Positions 1 through 6,738 of a stretch of DNA of 8,559 bases are shown here, piece by piece. The DNA is from Flavipsychrobacter stenotrophus. GTDB taxonomy: Bacteria; Bacteroidota; Bacteroidia; Chitinophagales; Chitinophagaceae. The position numbers and the translations under genes are program-made. The DNA lies in NCBI GenBank assembly GCA_947372365.1, contig CANBTK010000049.1, positions 1 through 8,559 on the forward strand. Reading direction: 5' to 3'. Each line of letters begins with the position of its first letter. Within the stretch, counting starts at the first letter, position 1. The notes under the pieces are model-generated. The model did no database searches. It was not told where the DNA came from and saw nothing but the letters and a program-made list of their open reading frames with translations.

Positions 1-989
1 GCAGCCGCGAAAAAGAGTTGTTTACTATTGATACGATTGCCTTTAACGAACTGTTCTGCAACCAGATGAAGCACAATGGCTGGAATTTCAATTCGCAGTG
101 GATTAACAACAACGACAGCAACAAAGACGGCAAGAACATTTTCATAAAAAGCGACTTCTTTACACAAGAAAACGGTATAGTGGTTAAAAACTACAGTGCC
201 TACCTGTGGTGGATGCTGCTGCCACAGTTATTCTTCGTCTTTATCCTGCTTTCAGTAACAGGCTTTGCGTTCCTGACTACTTACAGGGGATTGAAATCGC
301 AAATGAAGCTTAGCCAGCTTAAAGACGACTTCATCAGCAATATGTCGCACGAGCTTAAAACACCTATTTCTACTGTTAAACTGGCGCTTGAAGCACTCGG
401 CAATTACAATGTGATAGACAACCCGCAGCAAAACAGGGCTTACCTGGGCATGGCTACCAGCGAGATGGACCGCCTGGAACTGCTGGCCACCCGCGTGCTG
501 AATACCTCGCTGCTGGAAACAGGCAAAATGTCGCTGCAGCGTGAGCAATATGACTTACAGAAACTGGTACAGGAAGTGCTGCAAACCATGCAGGTAAGGT
601 TTGAGCACCACGAGGCGCACATAGCCTTTGAGGCAGCAGGCAGCAACTTTGTAGTACCTGTTGATAAACTGCATATGCAGGGCGTAATTGTGAACCTGCT
701 GGATAACAGCCTGAAGTATGCCATTACCCCACCCAATATAAAAATCAGCCTGACAGAAAGTAACGGCGCTGTAACACTGGCACTTACCGACAATGGCCCC
801 GGCATACCGGAAGAATACCGCGAAAAAATATTTGAAAAGTTCTTTAGGGTTCCCAATGGCCTCAGGCACAATACCAAGGGCTACGGGCTTGGCCTCAGCT
901 ATGCCGCTCAGGTTATGCGCCAGCACAATGGAAGCATAAACGTAAATAATGTTACCACTGGTGGTTGTGTGTTTACGCTTACGTTTTAG
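1..989 (+). CDS. Sensor histidine kinase, 5' end cut off by window edge
   Basis: Membrane sensor kinase that would autophosphorylate on His and pass phosphate to a response regulator. The frame is open from base 3 to the TAG at 987-989, so the N-terminus lies outside the window; the TTG at 18 is probably an internal Leu codon, not a start. Counting residues from that codon: a probable extracytoplasmic stretch (1-60), one hydrophobic membrane segment (about 63-88), a HisKA H-box SHELKTP with H111, then a HATPase_c domain with N-box NLLDN (226-230), G1 box DNGPGIP (258-264), F-box FEKFFR (272-277) and G2 box GYGLGLS (288-294). All catalytic motifs are intact. No HAMP or PAS domain is visible in the part present; the membrane segment leads almost directly into HisKA. 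Its likely partner is the response regulator at 2954-3646, now separated from it by two genes. The sensed signal is unknown. Confidence 0.93.
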   Translation, partial: SREKELFTIDTIAFNELFCNQMKHNGWNFNSQWINNNDSNKDGKNIFIKSDFFTQENGIVVKNYSAYLWWMLLPQLFFVFILLSVTGFAFLTTYRGLKSQMKLSQLKDDFISNMSHELKTPISTVKLALEALGNYNVIDNPQQNRAYLGMATSEMDRLELLATRVLNTSLLETGKMSLQREQYDLQKLVQEVLQTMQVRFEHHEAHIAFEAAGSNFVVPVDKLHMQGVIVNLLDNSLKYAITPPNIKISLTESNGAVTLALTDNGPGIPEEYREKIFEKFFRVPNGLRHNTKGYGLGLSYAAQVMRQHNGSINVNNVTTGGCVFTLTF

Positions 990-1031
990 TGGGGCATGAT
1001 GGCGCACCCTACCGGGGCTTACAATTTTGTA

Positions 1032-1063
1032 TTTGTATTTATCATTTTTGTTCACTAATTTTG
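1032..1063 (+). promoter_or_regulatory. Candidate Bacteroidota-type promoter of the AbiE-like module
   Basis: TTTG at 1032-1035 and TAATTTTG at 1056-1063 match the Bacteroidota sigma-factor elements (TTTG and TAnnTTTG) with a 20-base spacer. Transcription would start near 1070, about 30 bases before the ATG at 1101. The region is AT-rich, so chance matches are possible. The position, between the kinase stop and the winged-helix gene and next to a dyad, supports it. Confidence 0.5.
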
Positions 1064-1102
1064 ATTGTTCACGTAACGTAAACTGAAAATATTTGTGAAC
1101 AT
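1048..1102. promoter_or_regulatory. Candidate operator: repeated TTGTTCAC and a 17-bp dyad
   Basis: TTGTTCAC occurs at 1048-1055 and again at 1065-1072, 17 bases apart. The second copy opens an imperfect palindrome at 1067-1083, GTTCACGTAACGTAAAC, in which 7 of 8 arm positions pair around a central A. An inverted partial copy, GTGAACAT, lies at 1095-1102 over the start codon. The elements surround the candidate -7 box (1056-1063) and predicted transcription start. AbiEi-type antitoxins are known to repress their own promoters through inverted repeats, so the winged-helix protein encoded directly downstream is the likely ligand. That assignment is inference. Confidence 0.45.
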
Positions 1103-2105
1103 GGATAAAAGCGGCATTATACAGCTGGCACTGGAAAACATGGAAAAAGCATTGCCCGCTAAAGGCATATGGCGTAGCAGTGCGGCAAAGGGCGATACGA
1201 TTGATGGGAAGCTGGATTTCAAGTTACGTGGGCAGGGCCAAACCTTTTACGTTGTAGTAAAAAAGGAAGTAAGGAATATGGCACTAACTGGCCTTGCTAC
1301 CCTTGCGGCCGCGAACAGCCCGCTCATGGTTGTAGGCTACACGCTAAATACAGCAATAAAAGATGCCCTCAGGAAACAAGGCATTGCCTACCTGGAAGGT
1401 AACGGAAATATGTACCTGGATTATGGCGGTACTTTTATATGGATAGATGGGAACAAGCCCATTGCTATAGGGAAAGAAACTGGCAATAGGGCTTTTACAA
1501 AAACCGGGCTTAAGGTGCTTTTCCACTTTCTGGCTAACGAGGGCAGCCTTAATGCCCCCTACAGGCAGCTTGCGGAAATAACAGGCACCAGCCCCGCCAA
1601 TATTACCAATGTAATGAACGGGCTTAAGGAGCAGGGCTATTGGCTGCAAATGAATAAAAAGGAAGCCCGCCTAAACCATAAAAAAGAACTCTTTGAAAAA
1701 TGGGTAGGCATGTATGCCGAGCGGCTAAAGCCCGCTTTGCTGGTGGGTAGGTTCAGGTTTGTGAGGCAGGATGATTTTAATAACTGGAAAAGCTTGCCAC
1801 TGGAAAAAGGCAAAACTTACTGGGGCGGCGAGCCTGGCGGCAGCTTACTTACAGGGCACTTAAAGCCCGGGATGCTCGCTTTGTACACCGAAGAAAGCAG
1901 GGCAAGCTTAATGAAAAATTACAGGCTGGCACCCGATGACAAAGGAAATGTGATAGTATTTAAAAAGTTTTGGCATACAGGCGGTGAGGAAACTATTATA
2001 GCCCCGGCTGCCTTGGTTTATGCCGACCTTGTGGACGCAGGGGATAGGCGGTGCATGGAAACCGCGAATAAAATTTATGATGAGTACCTCCAAAATCAAT
2101 TTTGA
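1101..2105 (+). CDS. AbiEi-like type IV antitoxin / winged-helix regulator
   Basis: A 334-residue protein resembling AbiEi-family antitoxins (winged-helix partners of AbiEii nucleotidyltransferases). The ATG at 1101 is preferred; an in-frame GTG at 1095 would add two residues. Residues about 30-118 resemble the N-terminal domain of some larger relatives: a D-x-D stretch near 35-39, a beta strand FYVVVKK (49-55), and the segment GIAYLEGNGNMYL (94-106). This may be a degenerate restriction-endonuclease-like fold. A helix-turn-helix follows at about 153-182, with QLAEITGTSPANITNVM as its core. The C-terminal region contains the APAALVYADLVDAGD segment (301-315) and a final helix, typical of AbiEi-like proteins. 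The gene overlaps the nucleotidyltransferase gene by 29 bases, which indicates translational coupling. Expected roles are repression of its own promoter and restraint of the partner toxin. The family call is from remembered sequence features, not a search. Confidence 0.75.
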   Translation: MDKSGIIQLALENMEKALPAKGIWRSSAAKGDTIDGKLDFKLRGQGQTFYVVVKKEVRNMALTGLATLAAANSPLMVVGYTLNTAIKDALRKQGIAYLEGNGNMYLDYGGTFIWIDGNKPIAIGKETGNRAFTKTGLKVLFHFLANEGSLNAPYRQLAEITGTSPANITNVMNGLKEQGYWLQMNKKEARLNHKKELFEKWVGMYAERLKPALLVGRFRFVRQDDFNNWKSLPLEKGKTYWGGEPGGSLLTGHLKPGMLALYTEESRASLMKNYRLAPDDKGNVIVFKKFWHTGGEETIIAPAALVYADLVDAGDRRCMETANKIYDEYLQNQF

Positions 2106-2937
2106 CCAATTCAGGCACGGTGCAGGCATGCCAGGGTTGCTGGACGCACTGGGGCGGGGCTTAACCAGGTATGGGATTGACTTCTTCCTGGTAGGTGCAT
2201 TGGCACGCGATGTATCGATGGCTATCAATAACCTGTCCCCGAAAAGGGCAACAACTGATGCGGACTTTGCCATCCTGATACCGGACACCAAAACCTACGG
2301 CGAACTAAAAGAATACCTGGTTAGTGTAGAAGGGTTCAATACCTATAGCGGCAATTCATTTGTACTGCTATGGGTTGATGGCACAGAGGTTGATTTATTC
2401 CCGTTTGGCGATATAGAAGACCAAGGCAAAGTGCACGTAGATGGGACTGGGTACACAACTATGCATGTAGATGGCTTCAGGGAAGTATATGAGCAGGGGC
2501 TGCCGGAAATAGAGCTGGAAAGCGGCCAAAAGTTCAAGTACTGCTCTTTACCGGGAATAGTATTGCTCAAGTTAATTGCATGGGACGACAGGCCGGAGGC
2601 CAGAAGGGACGACATACTTGATATAAGCGATATACTCAACCACTATTTTGATATCAACAGCAACGAAATCTACAATGAGCACAGCGCCCTTTTTGACGAA
2701 AACGATGCACGGCTAATAGATATTGCTGCCACTGTGCTAGGCAGGGAAATGGGCACTATCCTGAAACGTAATACTGCGCTTGCCAACAGGGTTACGGCTA
2801 TGTTGAACCAGAATACAGCTATAGCTGTTGACAGCAGGATGGGGGCAATAATGACAGAATATTTCGATAATACAGTAGAAGATAATATTGCGCTGCTGAA
2901 GCGCGTTAAAAAAGGGCTTTTAGAAAAAATCGTTTAA
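2077..2937 (+). CDS. AbiEii-like nucleotidyltransferase (putative toxin)
   Basis: A 286-residue polymerase-beta-superfamily nucleotidyltransferase of AbiEii/COG4914 type. Visible motifs: LVGALARD (38-45), corresponding to the glycine-rich nucleotide-binding turn with GA in place of the usual GG/GS; TTDADFAI (59-66) with the metal-binding pair D61 and D63; VDLFPFG (105-111) with the probable third carboxylate D106; and K165 followed by DDRPEARRDDILDI (170-183), like the conserved basic/acidic C-terminal motif of AbiEii. Known AbiEii/MenT-type toxins transfer nucleotides to RNA, in some cases to the tRNA 3' end; the substrate here is unknown. The start is chosen at ATG 2077 (ATG 2080 is equally possible); the upstream ATG at 2020 would give a much longer overlap. 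It ends 16 bases before the response regulator start, so read-through into that gene is likely. Arg codons are mostly AGG, as in its partner. Confidence 0.8.
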   Translation: MMSTSKINFDQFRHGAGMPGLLDALGRGLTRYGIDFFLVGALARDVSMAINNLSPKRATTDADFAILIPDTKTYGELKEYLVSVEGFNTYSGNSFVLLWVDGTEVDLFPFGDIEDQGKVHVDGTGYTTMHVDGFREVYEQGLPEIELESGQKFKYCSLPGIVLLKLIAWDDRPEARRDDILDISDILNHYFDINSNEIYNEHSALFDENDARLIDIAATVLGREMGTILKRNTALANRVTAMLNQNTAIAVDSRMGAIMTEYFDNTVEDNIALLKRVKKGLLEKIV

Positions 2938-2953
2938 CCCACACTGGCTACTT

Positions 2954-3646
2954 ATGAAAAAAAAGGTGCTTTATATTGAGGATGAACCTTACCTGGCGCG
3001 TATTGTAAAGGATACCCTGGAGCTGAAGGGGTATGAGGTATTGCATAAAAAGGATGGCACGCGCATACATGAGTGTATTTCTACTTTTACGCCCGATATC
3101 TGCCTGCTCGATGTAATGCTGCCTGATATTGATGGCTTTACGCTGGGCAACCATATACACAATATTAACCCGCACCTGCCTATCATCTTCCTTACCGCAA
3201 AAACACAGACCGATGACCTGGTTAAGGGCTTTGCTTCCGGCGGCACTGACTACCTCAAAAAGCCTTTCAGTATGGAAGAGCTTATTGTGCGCATGGAAAA
3301 CCAACTGAAGCTAACGCACAGGGAAAGTTCCGGCATACAATCGTTGCCTGATGAGGTGGCACTGAACCAATACAAATTCTACCCCGGCCGGTTTGAGCTG
3401 CACACGCCTGATGGGATTATTAAGCTTTCGAATAAAGAATCACAGATATTGGCGCTGCTATGCAGCCACACGAATAGTTCACTTGACCGCAGGATATTGC
3501 TGAAAACGGTATGGGGCGATGATTCCTTTTTCAACTCGCGCAACCTGGATGTGTACATCCGCAAAATACGAGGTTATTTTGCCGAAGGCTCGGGTATTGA
3601 AATCGTAACGTTAAAAGGGAAGGGGTATCATTTTGTGGTAGCCTAA
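2954..3646 (+). CDS. OmpR-family response regulator transcription factor
   Basis: A 230-residue, full-length DNA-binding response regulator. The receiver domain (about 4-118) has the acidic pocket E9-D10, phosphoacceptor D53 in LLDVMLPDIDG, T81 and K103 (KKPF), so it should be phosphorylatable. The C-terminal winged-helix effector (about 135-229) has the family features: SNKESQILALL, a VWGDD segment, the recognition-helix region RNLDVYIRKIR, and the final hairpin TLKGKGYHF. It is the probable partner of the kinase at 1-989; in Bacteroidota such pairs usually lie side by side in the order kinase-regulator (compare RprX/RprY). Here it lies 16 bases after the nucleotidyltransferase, with no room for a separate promoter in the gap. 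It may be transcribed from the kinase operon, the AbiE-like promoter, or both. Target genes are unknown. Confidence 0.93.
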   Translation: MKKKVLYIEDEPYLARIVKDTLELKGYEVLHKKDGTRIHECISTFTPDICLLDVMLPDIDGFTLGNHIHNINPHLPIIFLTAKTQTDDLVKGFASGGTDYLKKPFSMEELIVRMENQLKLTHRESSGIQSLPDEVALNQYKFYPGRFELHTPDGIIKLSNKESQILALLCSHTNSSLDRRILLKTVWGDDSFFNSRNLDVYIRKIRGYFAEGSGIEIVTLKGKGYHFVVA

Positions 3647-3693
3647 GGCTTAGTATCCATTGCACTGGGCTGCACCAAATGCGCCTGCCAGCC

Positions 3694-5046
3694 CTACTTG
3701 TTGATTTCTATTTTTTTCGCCTGTATGCCGTAGGGGGTAATAATTTTCAGCTGGTAAATGCCTGTAGGAAGGACCTCGAGGGCAACATCCGCCTTGCTGC
3801 CACTAAGGTTATTTTCATACACTATGCGCCCCATTATATCATAAATTACGGCTTTTGCTGTGCCTGAAAATCCATTAAGGCAAATACTGAATTTGCCGTC
3901 GGATGGGTTGGGGTACACATTGAATGATAATGTGCCATTCAGATCCTCGACTGCCGATGTGCGGGGCGTTACCTTGCGTATAGCTGAGTTAGAGCCGTCG
4001 GAAATGTACAGGTAATCTGAATCATCGACATACACCGCCTGCGGGCCATTGAAAGCTGCAAATGTAGCAAAGCCACCATCGCCCGAATAGCCATAAATGC
4101 CACTGCCGGCCACCGTGTAAATGATACCTGAAGGTTTTACCTCCCTCACCACATTGTTCGCAAAGTCCGATATAAACAGGTTGCCATGCTTGTCTGCAAA
4201 TACATTGTTGGGCGACCATAGCCCGGCACTGGTAGCCGGGCCGCCATCACCCCAGTAACCGGGGCTCGATGTGCCAGCCACTGTAGTTATGACGCCCGTA
4301 TTGGCATCAACCTTCCTTATGGTATTGTTGCCGCCGTCAGATATGTAAAGGTTACCTGCGGCATCGGTGCATACCCCATTGGGGTAAGATACCTGCGCCA
4401 GTGTGGCCGGGCCACCATCGCCGCTATAGCCGCCAAAGCCATTACCTGCGTAAGTGGATATAAGGCCAGTGGCTATTGTTACTTTGCGTATGCGGTGGTT
4501 ACCAAAATCGGGTATGTATATATTGCCATGCGCGTCAAGGCAAGCCCCCCTGGGCGTTTCCAGGTTAGCCGCCGTTGCAGGCCCCCCATCGCCGCCGTAA
4601 CCGCCGCCGCCGCTACCGCATACGGTAGTGATAATGCCCGTTGAGGCATTTATAACCCTCACCACGTCGTTAAAGAGGTCGGTTACATATAAGTTGCCCG
4701 CCGTATCCAGGCAAACGCCGTCAGTGTAGTTAAAAGTGGCTGCCGATGCTGGCCCCCCATCACCAAAATAACCGATGGTACCATTGCCCGCCATGGTGTA
4801 CAGCGTATCGTGCGATAGTATGCGCAGGCGCAGGTTGGCATAGTCGGCTATAAACATCCGCTGGTGCTTATCTATACACATGCCATATGGCATGGCCAGT
4901 GAATAAGCGGTTGCGGGAGAGCCGTCGCCTATATATTGGGTTACGCCGTTGCCAGCTATAGTTGTAATGATACCTTGCGCCGCAGCACCTCCTGCCAGGC
5001 CAATTGCTATACAGAAAGGGAAAAATAAAGAAAGTACCTTACGCAT
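3694..5046 (-). CDS. Secreted six-bladed NHL-propeller protein with T9SS sorting domain
   Basis: A 450-residue exported protein. The start is taken at the ATG at 5046 because it gives a clean signal peptide (MRK, a hydrophobic core, cleavage probably AAA|Q at 23/24); the in-frame ATG at 5091 would add 15 polar residues in front. Six NHL-type repeats of about 56 residues (25-80, 81-137, 138-194, 195-251, 252-307, 308-363) share the pattern IITTIAGNG..G..GDGGPAT, P.G...D..GN.YI.D..N..IRKV, and should close into one six-bladed beta-propeller. Residues about 374-450 are a type A T9SS C-terminal sorting domain (VYPNPSDGKF, then YDIMGR, then PTGIYQLKI, ending KKIEINK), so the protein is expected to cross the outer membrane by the Por system and be surface-attached or released. 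Cys recurs at the same blade position (57, 112, 169, 226). Ligand unknown; such propellers usually bind proteins or glycans rather than catalyse. Paralogue of the gene at 5213-6538. Confidence 0.9.
   Translation of the reverse strand: MRKVLSLFFPFCIAIGLAGGAAAQGIITTIAGNGVTQYIGDGSPATAYSLAMPYGMCIDKHQRMFIADYANLRLRILSHDTLYTMAGNGTIGYFGDGGPASAATFNYTDGVCLDTAGNLYVTDLFNDVVRVINASTGIITTVCGSGGGGYGGDGGPATAANLETPRGACLDAHGNIYIPDFGNHRIRKVTIATGLISTYAGNGFGGYSGDGGPATLAQVSYPNGVCTDAAGNLYISDGGNNTIRKVDANTGVITTVAGTSSPGYWGDGGPATSAGLWSPNNVFADKHGNLFISDFANNVVREVKPSGIIYTVAGSGIYGYSGDGGFATFAAFNGPQAVYVDDSDYLYISDGSNSAIRKVTPRTSAVEDLNGTLSFNVYPNPSDGKFSICLNGFSGTAKAVIYDIMGRIVYENNLSGSKADVALEVLPTGIYQLKIITPYGIQAKKIEINK
3958..4974 (-). 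repeat. Six tandem NHL repeats (about 168 bp period)
   Basis: These are coding repeats inside the propeller gene, residues 25-363. Each begins with a strand like IITTVAG and carries a GDG-containing turn: GDGSPAT, GDGGPAS, GDGGPAT three times, and GDGGFAT in the last blade. At DNA level the turn appears on the + strand as variants of gccgggccaccatcgcc. The outer blades are the most diverged. Confidence 0.85.
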
Positions 5047-5165
5047 ATGCTCCGATTTATAGAAACAGCATTCAATTTTCAGAAAACCCACTACCTAAGT
5101 TACCCATTGTTTTCAAAATTCCTTGGGCCGCACCCCGAAAATATGTTTGACCAATGCCCTTAAAC

Positions 5166-5197
5166 TAAGAATGCTTCCTTTTGGGGAAGCATCCTTA
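5166..5197 (-). terminator. Hairpin terminator after the upstream NHL gene
   Basis: ATGCTTCC (5171-5178) pairs with GGAAGCAT (5185-5192) across a six-base loop. The stem continues, after one A.C mismatch, with TAAG (5166-5169) and CTTA (5194-5197), giving 12 pairs in all. On the - strand it lies 15 bases beyond the stop of the gene at 5213-6538 and is followed by TTCTTAGTTTAAG, a weak U-tract. It would separate transcription of the two NHL genes. The remaining 119 bases up to the next gene (5047-5165) show no convincing promoter by eye. Confidence 0.6.
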
Positions 5198-5212
5198 ATT
5201 TATAGCATTAAA

Positions 5213-6538
5213 TTACTTAGAAATAACAACCCTTTTGGTAATCTTGCCGCTTTCGGTTGCCACTACAAGGAAGTAAACCCCTGCTGGCTGGTCAAGCACC
5301 AATTCGTCCTGAGTACCGGTAATAACCGACTCATAAACTTTTGCGCCTGCCACGTTGTATACTTCGAATGACGAATTCAATAATGAAGCATCTGCCTGCA
5401 GGTAGAACGTTCCAGTAGATGGGTTAGGGAAAACAAGGACACTGCTTTCGTCAACACCACCCACGCCATTTGCTTTAGGCGTAGGTACAAAGTTGGTTAT
5501 TTTGCGTATCCTGTTGTTGTACATGTCTGATATAAACACATTGCCGTAGGCATCAACCCACACGCCGCTAGGGCTGCTTAACTGGGCTGAGGTAGCTGGG
5601 CCGCCATCGCCTGAAAAACCAGCACTGCCTGTGCCTGCTATAGTTGTTATAACGCGCGATGCAGCAATTTTACGAATCCTGTTGTTGCCCTGGTCAGCAA
5701 CGTAAAGGTTACCCAGCTTATCTGCAAACAATGCAGAAGGGCCTGAAATTTTGGCAGCAACAGATAAGCCACCATCACCCGAAAAACCTGCTGTGCCTGT
5801 ACCTGCTATGGTTGTAATCCTGCCTGTAGCTGCATTGATTTTACGAATCCTTTGGTTGCCCATATCCGAAAAGTAAATGTTGCCGGCAGTATCTACGCAT
5901 ATGCCATTGGGGCTGCTCACCATCGCTGCTGAAGCAGGGCCGCCGTCGCCGGAAAAACCAGCGGTGCCATTGCCACAAATAGTGCTTAACGTGCCAGAAG
6001 GCGACGATACTTTACGAATGGCATTACTTCCTCTGTCAGCTACATATATATTGCCAGCCCTGTCGGTGCAGGCACCCGCAGGTACCATTAATGTGCCGTT
6101 GGTAGCCGGGCCACCGTCGCCGCCATGGCCCTGGTGCCCGTTGCCACATGCCCAGGCTGTAACACCTGAGGTAGGGTTCACCCTGAATACCTGGTCGTGA
6201 TAATGGTCAGTAACAAAAAGGTTCCCTGCATTGTTAACCCAAACGCCGGATGCCGAAAGCAAAGCGCCGCTGGTGGAAACTGAAGAAATAGTGCCGCTGG
6301 CACCCGATATTTTGCGTACCGACGAACCATGGACAACAAAAATATCGCCCGCATTGTTGACGGCAACGCCAGCCGGGTAAGACAACGTTGCACTTGTTGC
6401 AGGGCCGCCATCACCACCAGTTCCCGAAGTTCCCGTCCCTACAATAGTTGAAATAATACCCTGGGCATAGGCCCCCGAAAAACCAGACATGGCAATAGCT
6501 ACTGCCCACATCGTTTTTGTAAGTAATCCTTTTTTCAT
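5213..6538 (-). CDS. Secreted NHL-propeller protein with T9SS sorting domain, one shortened blade
   Basis: A 441-residue exported protein. The ATG at 6538 is preferred over the in-frame ATG at 6571 because it gives a standard signal peptide (MKKGLLTK, a hydrophobic core, AYA|Q cleavage at 25/26). Six NHL-type repeats occupy 27-82, 83-125, 126-182, 183-239, 240-294 and 295-350; five carry the GDGGPAT-type turn (GDGGLSV in repeat 5), while repeat 2 has lost it and is about 14 residues short. A linker (FVPTPKANG) leads to a T9SS type A C-terminal sorting domain at about 366-441 (VLVFPNPSTGTF, then VYNVAGAKVYE, then PAGVYFLVV, ending TKRVVISK). The product should be exported by Sec and then T9SS to the cell surface or medium. 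It shares its architecture with the gene at 3694-5046 and is probably its duplicate; repeats 4-6 are the most regular. Function beyond likely ligand binding is unknown. Confidence 0.9.
   Translation of the reverse strand: MKKGLLTKTMWAVAIAMSGFSGAYAQGIISTIVGTGTSGTGGDGGPATSATLSYPAGVAVNNAGDIFVVHGSSVRKISGASGTISSVSTSGALLSASGVWVNNAGNLFVTDHYHDQVFRVNPTSGVTAWACGNGHQGHGGDGGPATNGTLMVPAGACTDRAGNIYVADRGSNAIRKVSSPSGTLSTICGNGTAGFSGDGGPASAAMVSSPNGICVDTAGNIYFSDMGNQRIRKINAATGRITTIAGTGTAGFSGDGGLSVAAKISGPSALFADKLGNLYVADQGNNRIRKIAASRVITTIAGTGSAGFSGDGGPATSAQLSSPSGVWVDAYGNVFISDMYNNRIRKITNFVPTPKANGVGGVDESSVLVFPNPSTGTFYLQADASLLNSSFEVYNVAGAKVYESVITGTQDELVLDQPAGVYFLVVATESGKITKRVVISK
5489..6460 (-). repeat. Six NHL repeats, second shortened
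   Basis: Coding repeats, residues 27-350. Repeats 3 to 6 follow a regular 55-57 residue period, with GNGTAGFSGDGG or close variants recurring. Repeat 2 (6164-6292) keeps GVWVNNAGNLFVTD but lacks the GDGGPAT turn. Repeat 1 has a shorter final strand region (IFVVHGSSVRKI). Confidence 0.83.
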
Positions 6539-6586
6539 ACTATTTAGTTTTAGCTTATTAAAGTTAAGCAAATAAAGTCCTTAAAA

Positions 6587-6618
6587 CAAAATTTTTTTAC
6601 ATAAATTTTAAAAACAAA
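6587..6618 (-). promoter_or_regulatory. Possible promoter of the upstream NHL gene
   Basis: Read on the - strand, TTTG (6615-6618) is followed after 20 bases by AAATTTTG (6587-6594), one mismatch from TAnnTTTG. This would put the transcript start about 40 bases before the ATG at 6538. A second overlapping arrangement closer to the gene (TTTG, 20 bases, TAACTTTA) is almost as good. The whole stretch 6540-6660 is very AT-rich, so the choice between them is uncertain. Confidence 0.3.
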
Positions 6619-6685
6619 ATAACGGGGAATAGCATTAATTAACTTACGATTAATTTTATTAGGAATGAAGGCCTGATAAAACAAA

Positions 6686-6719
6686 AACGGGCTGGCTTTT
6701 TTGAAAAAGCCAACCCGTT
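6686..6719 (-). terminator. Rho-independent terminator of scpB
   Basis: AACGGG (6686-6691) pairs with CCCGTT (6714-6719); after one C.A mismatch TGGCTTTT (6693-6700) pairs with AAAAGCCA (6705-6712), leaving a four-base loop. On the - strand the hairpin begins 19 bases after the scpB stop and runs straight into TTTTTGTTTTAT. Stem, loop and T-rich tail make it the clearest terminator in the window. Confidence 0.85.
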
Positions 6720-6738
6720 CCGTAGTTGTTTTATATTT

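Noticed and set aside
440..877. 145-codon antisense open frame inside the kinase gene
   Set aside because: Ser/Cys/Leu-rich translation without family features, lying fully opposite conserved HisKA/HATPase codons; a shadow frame.
990..1020. GC-rich stretch after the kinase stop as a terminator or insertion scar
   Set aside because: GGGGC appears twice in direct, not inverted, orientation; no stem forms and no matching direct repeat was seen near 2938-2953.
3667..3694. GGGCTG / CAGCCC inverted repeat just after the response regulator, a possible terminator
   Set aside because: Only 6 pairs (8 with a bulged base), loop of 11-16 bases, and no T-run immediately after it; the T-rich stretch comes about 10-20 bases later. 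Too weak to call.
5877..6200. 107-codon open frame on the + strand opposite the upstream NHL gene
   Set aside because: It is the complement of the repeat-rich coding sequence; repeated PPSPEKP-like segments are simply the reverse of the GDGGPAT codons.
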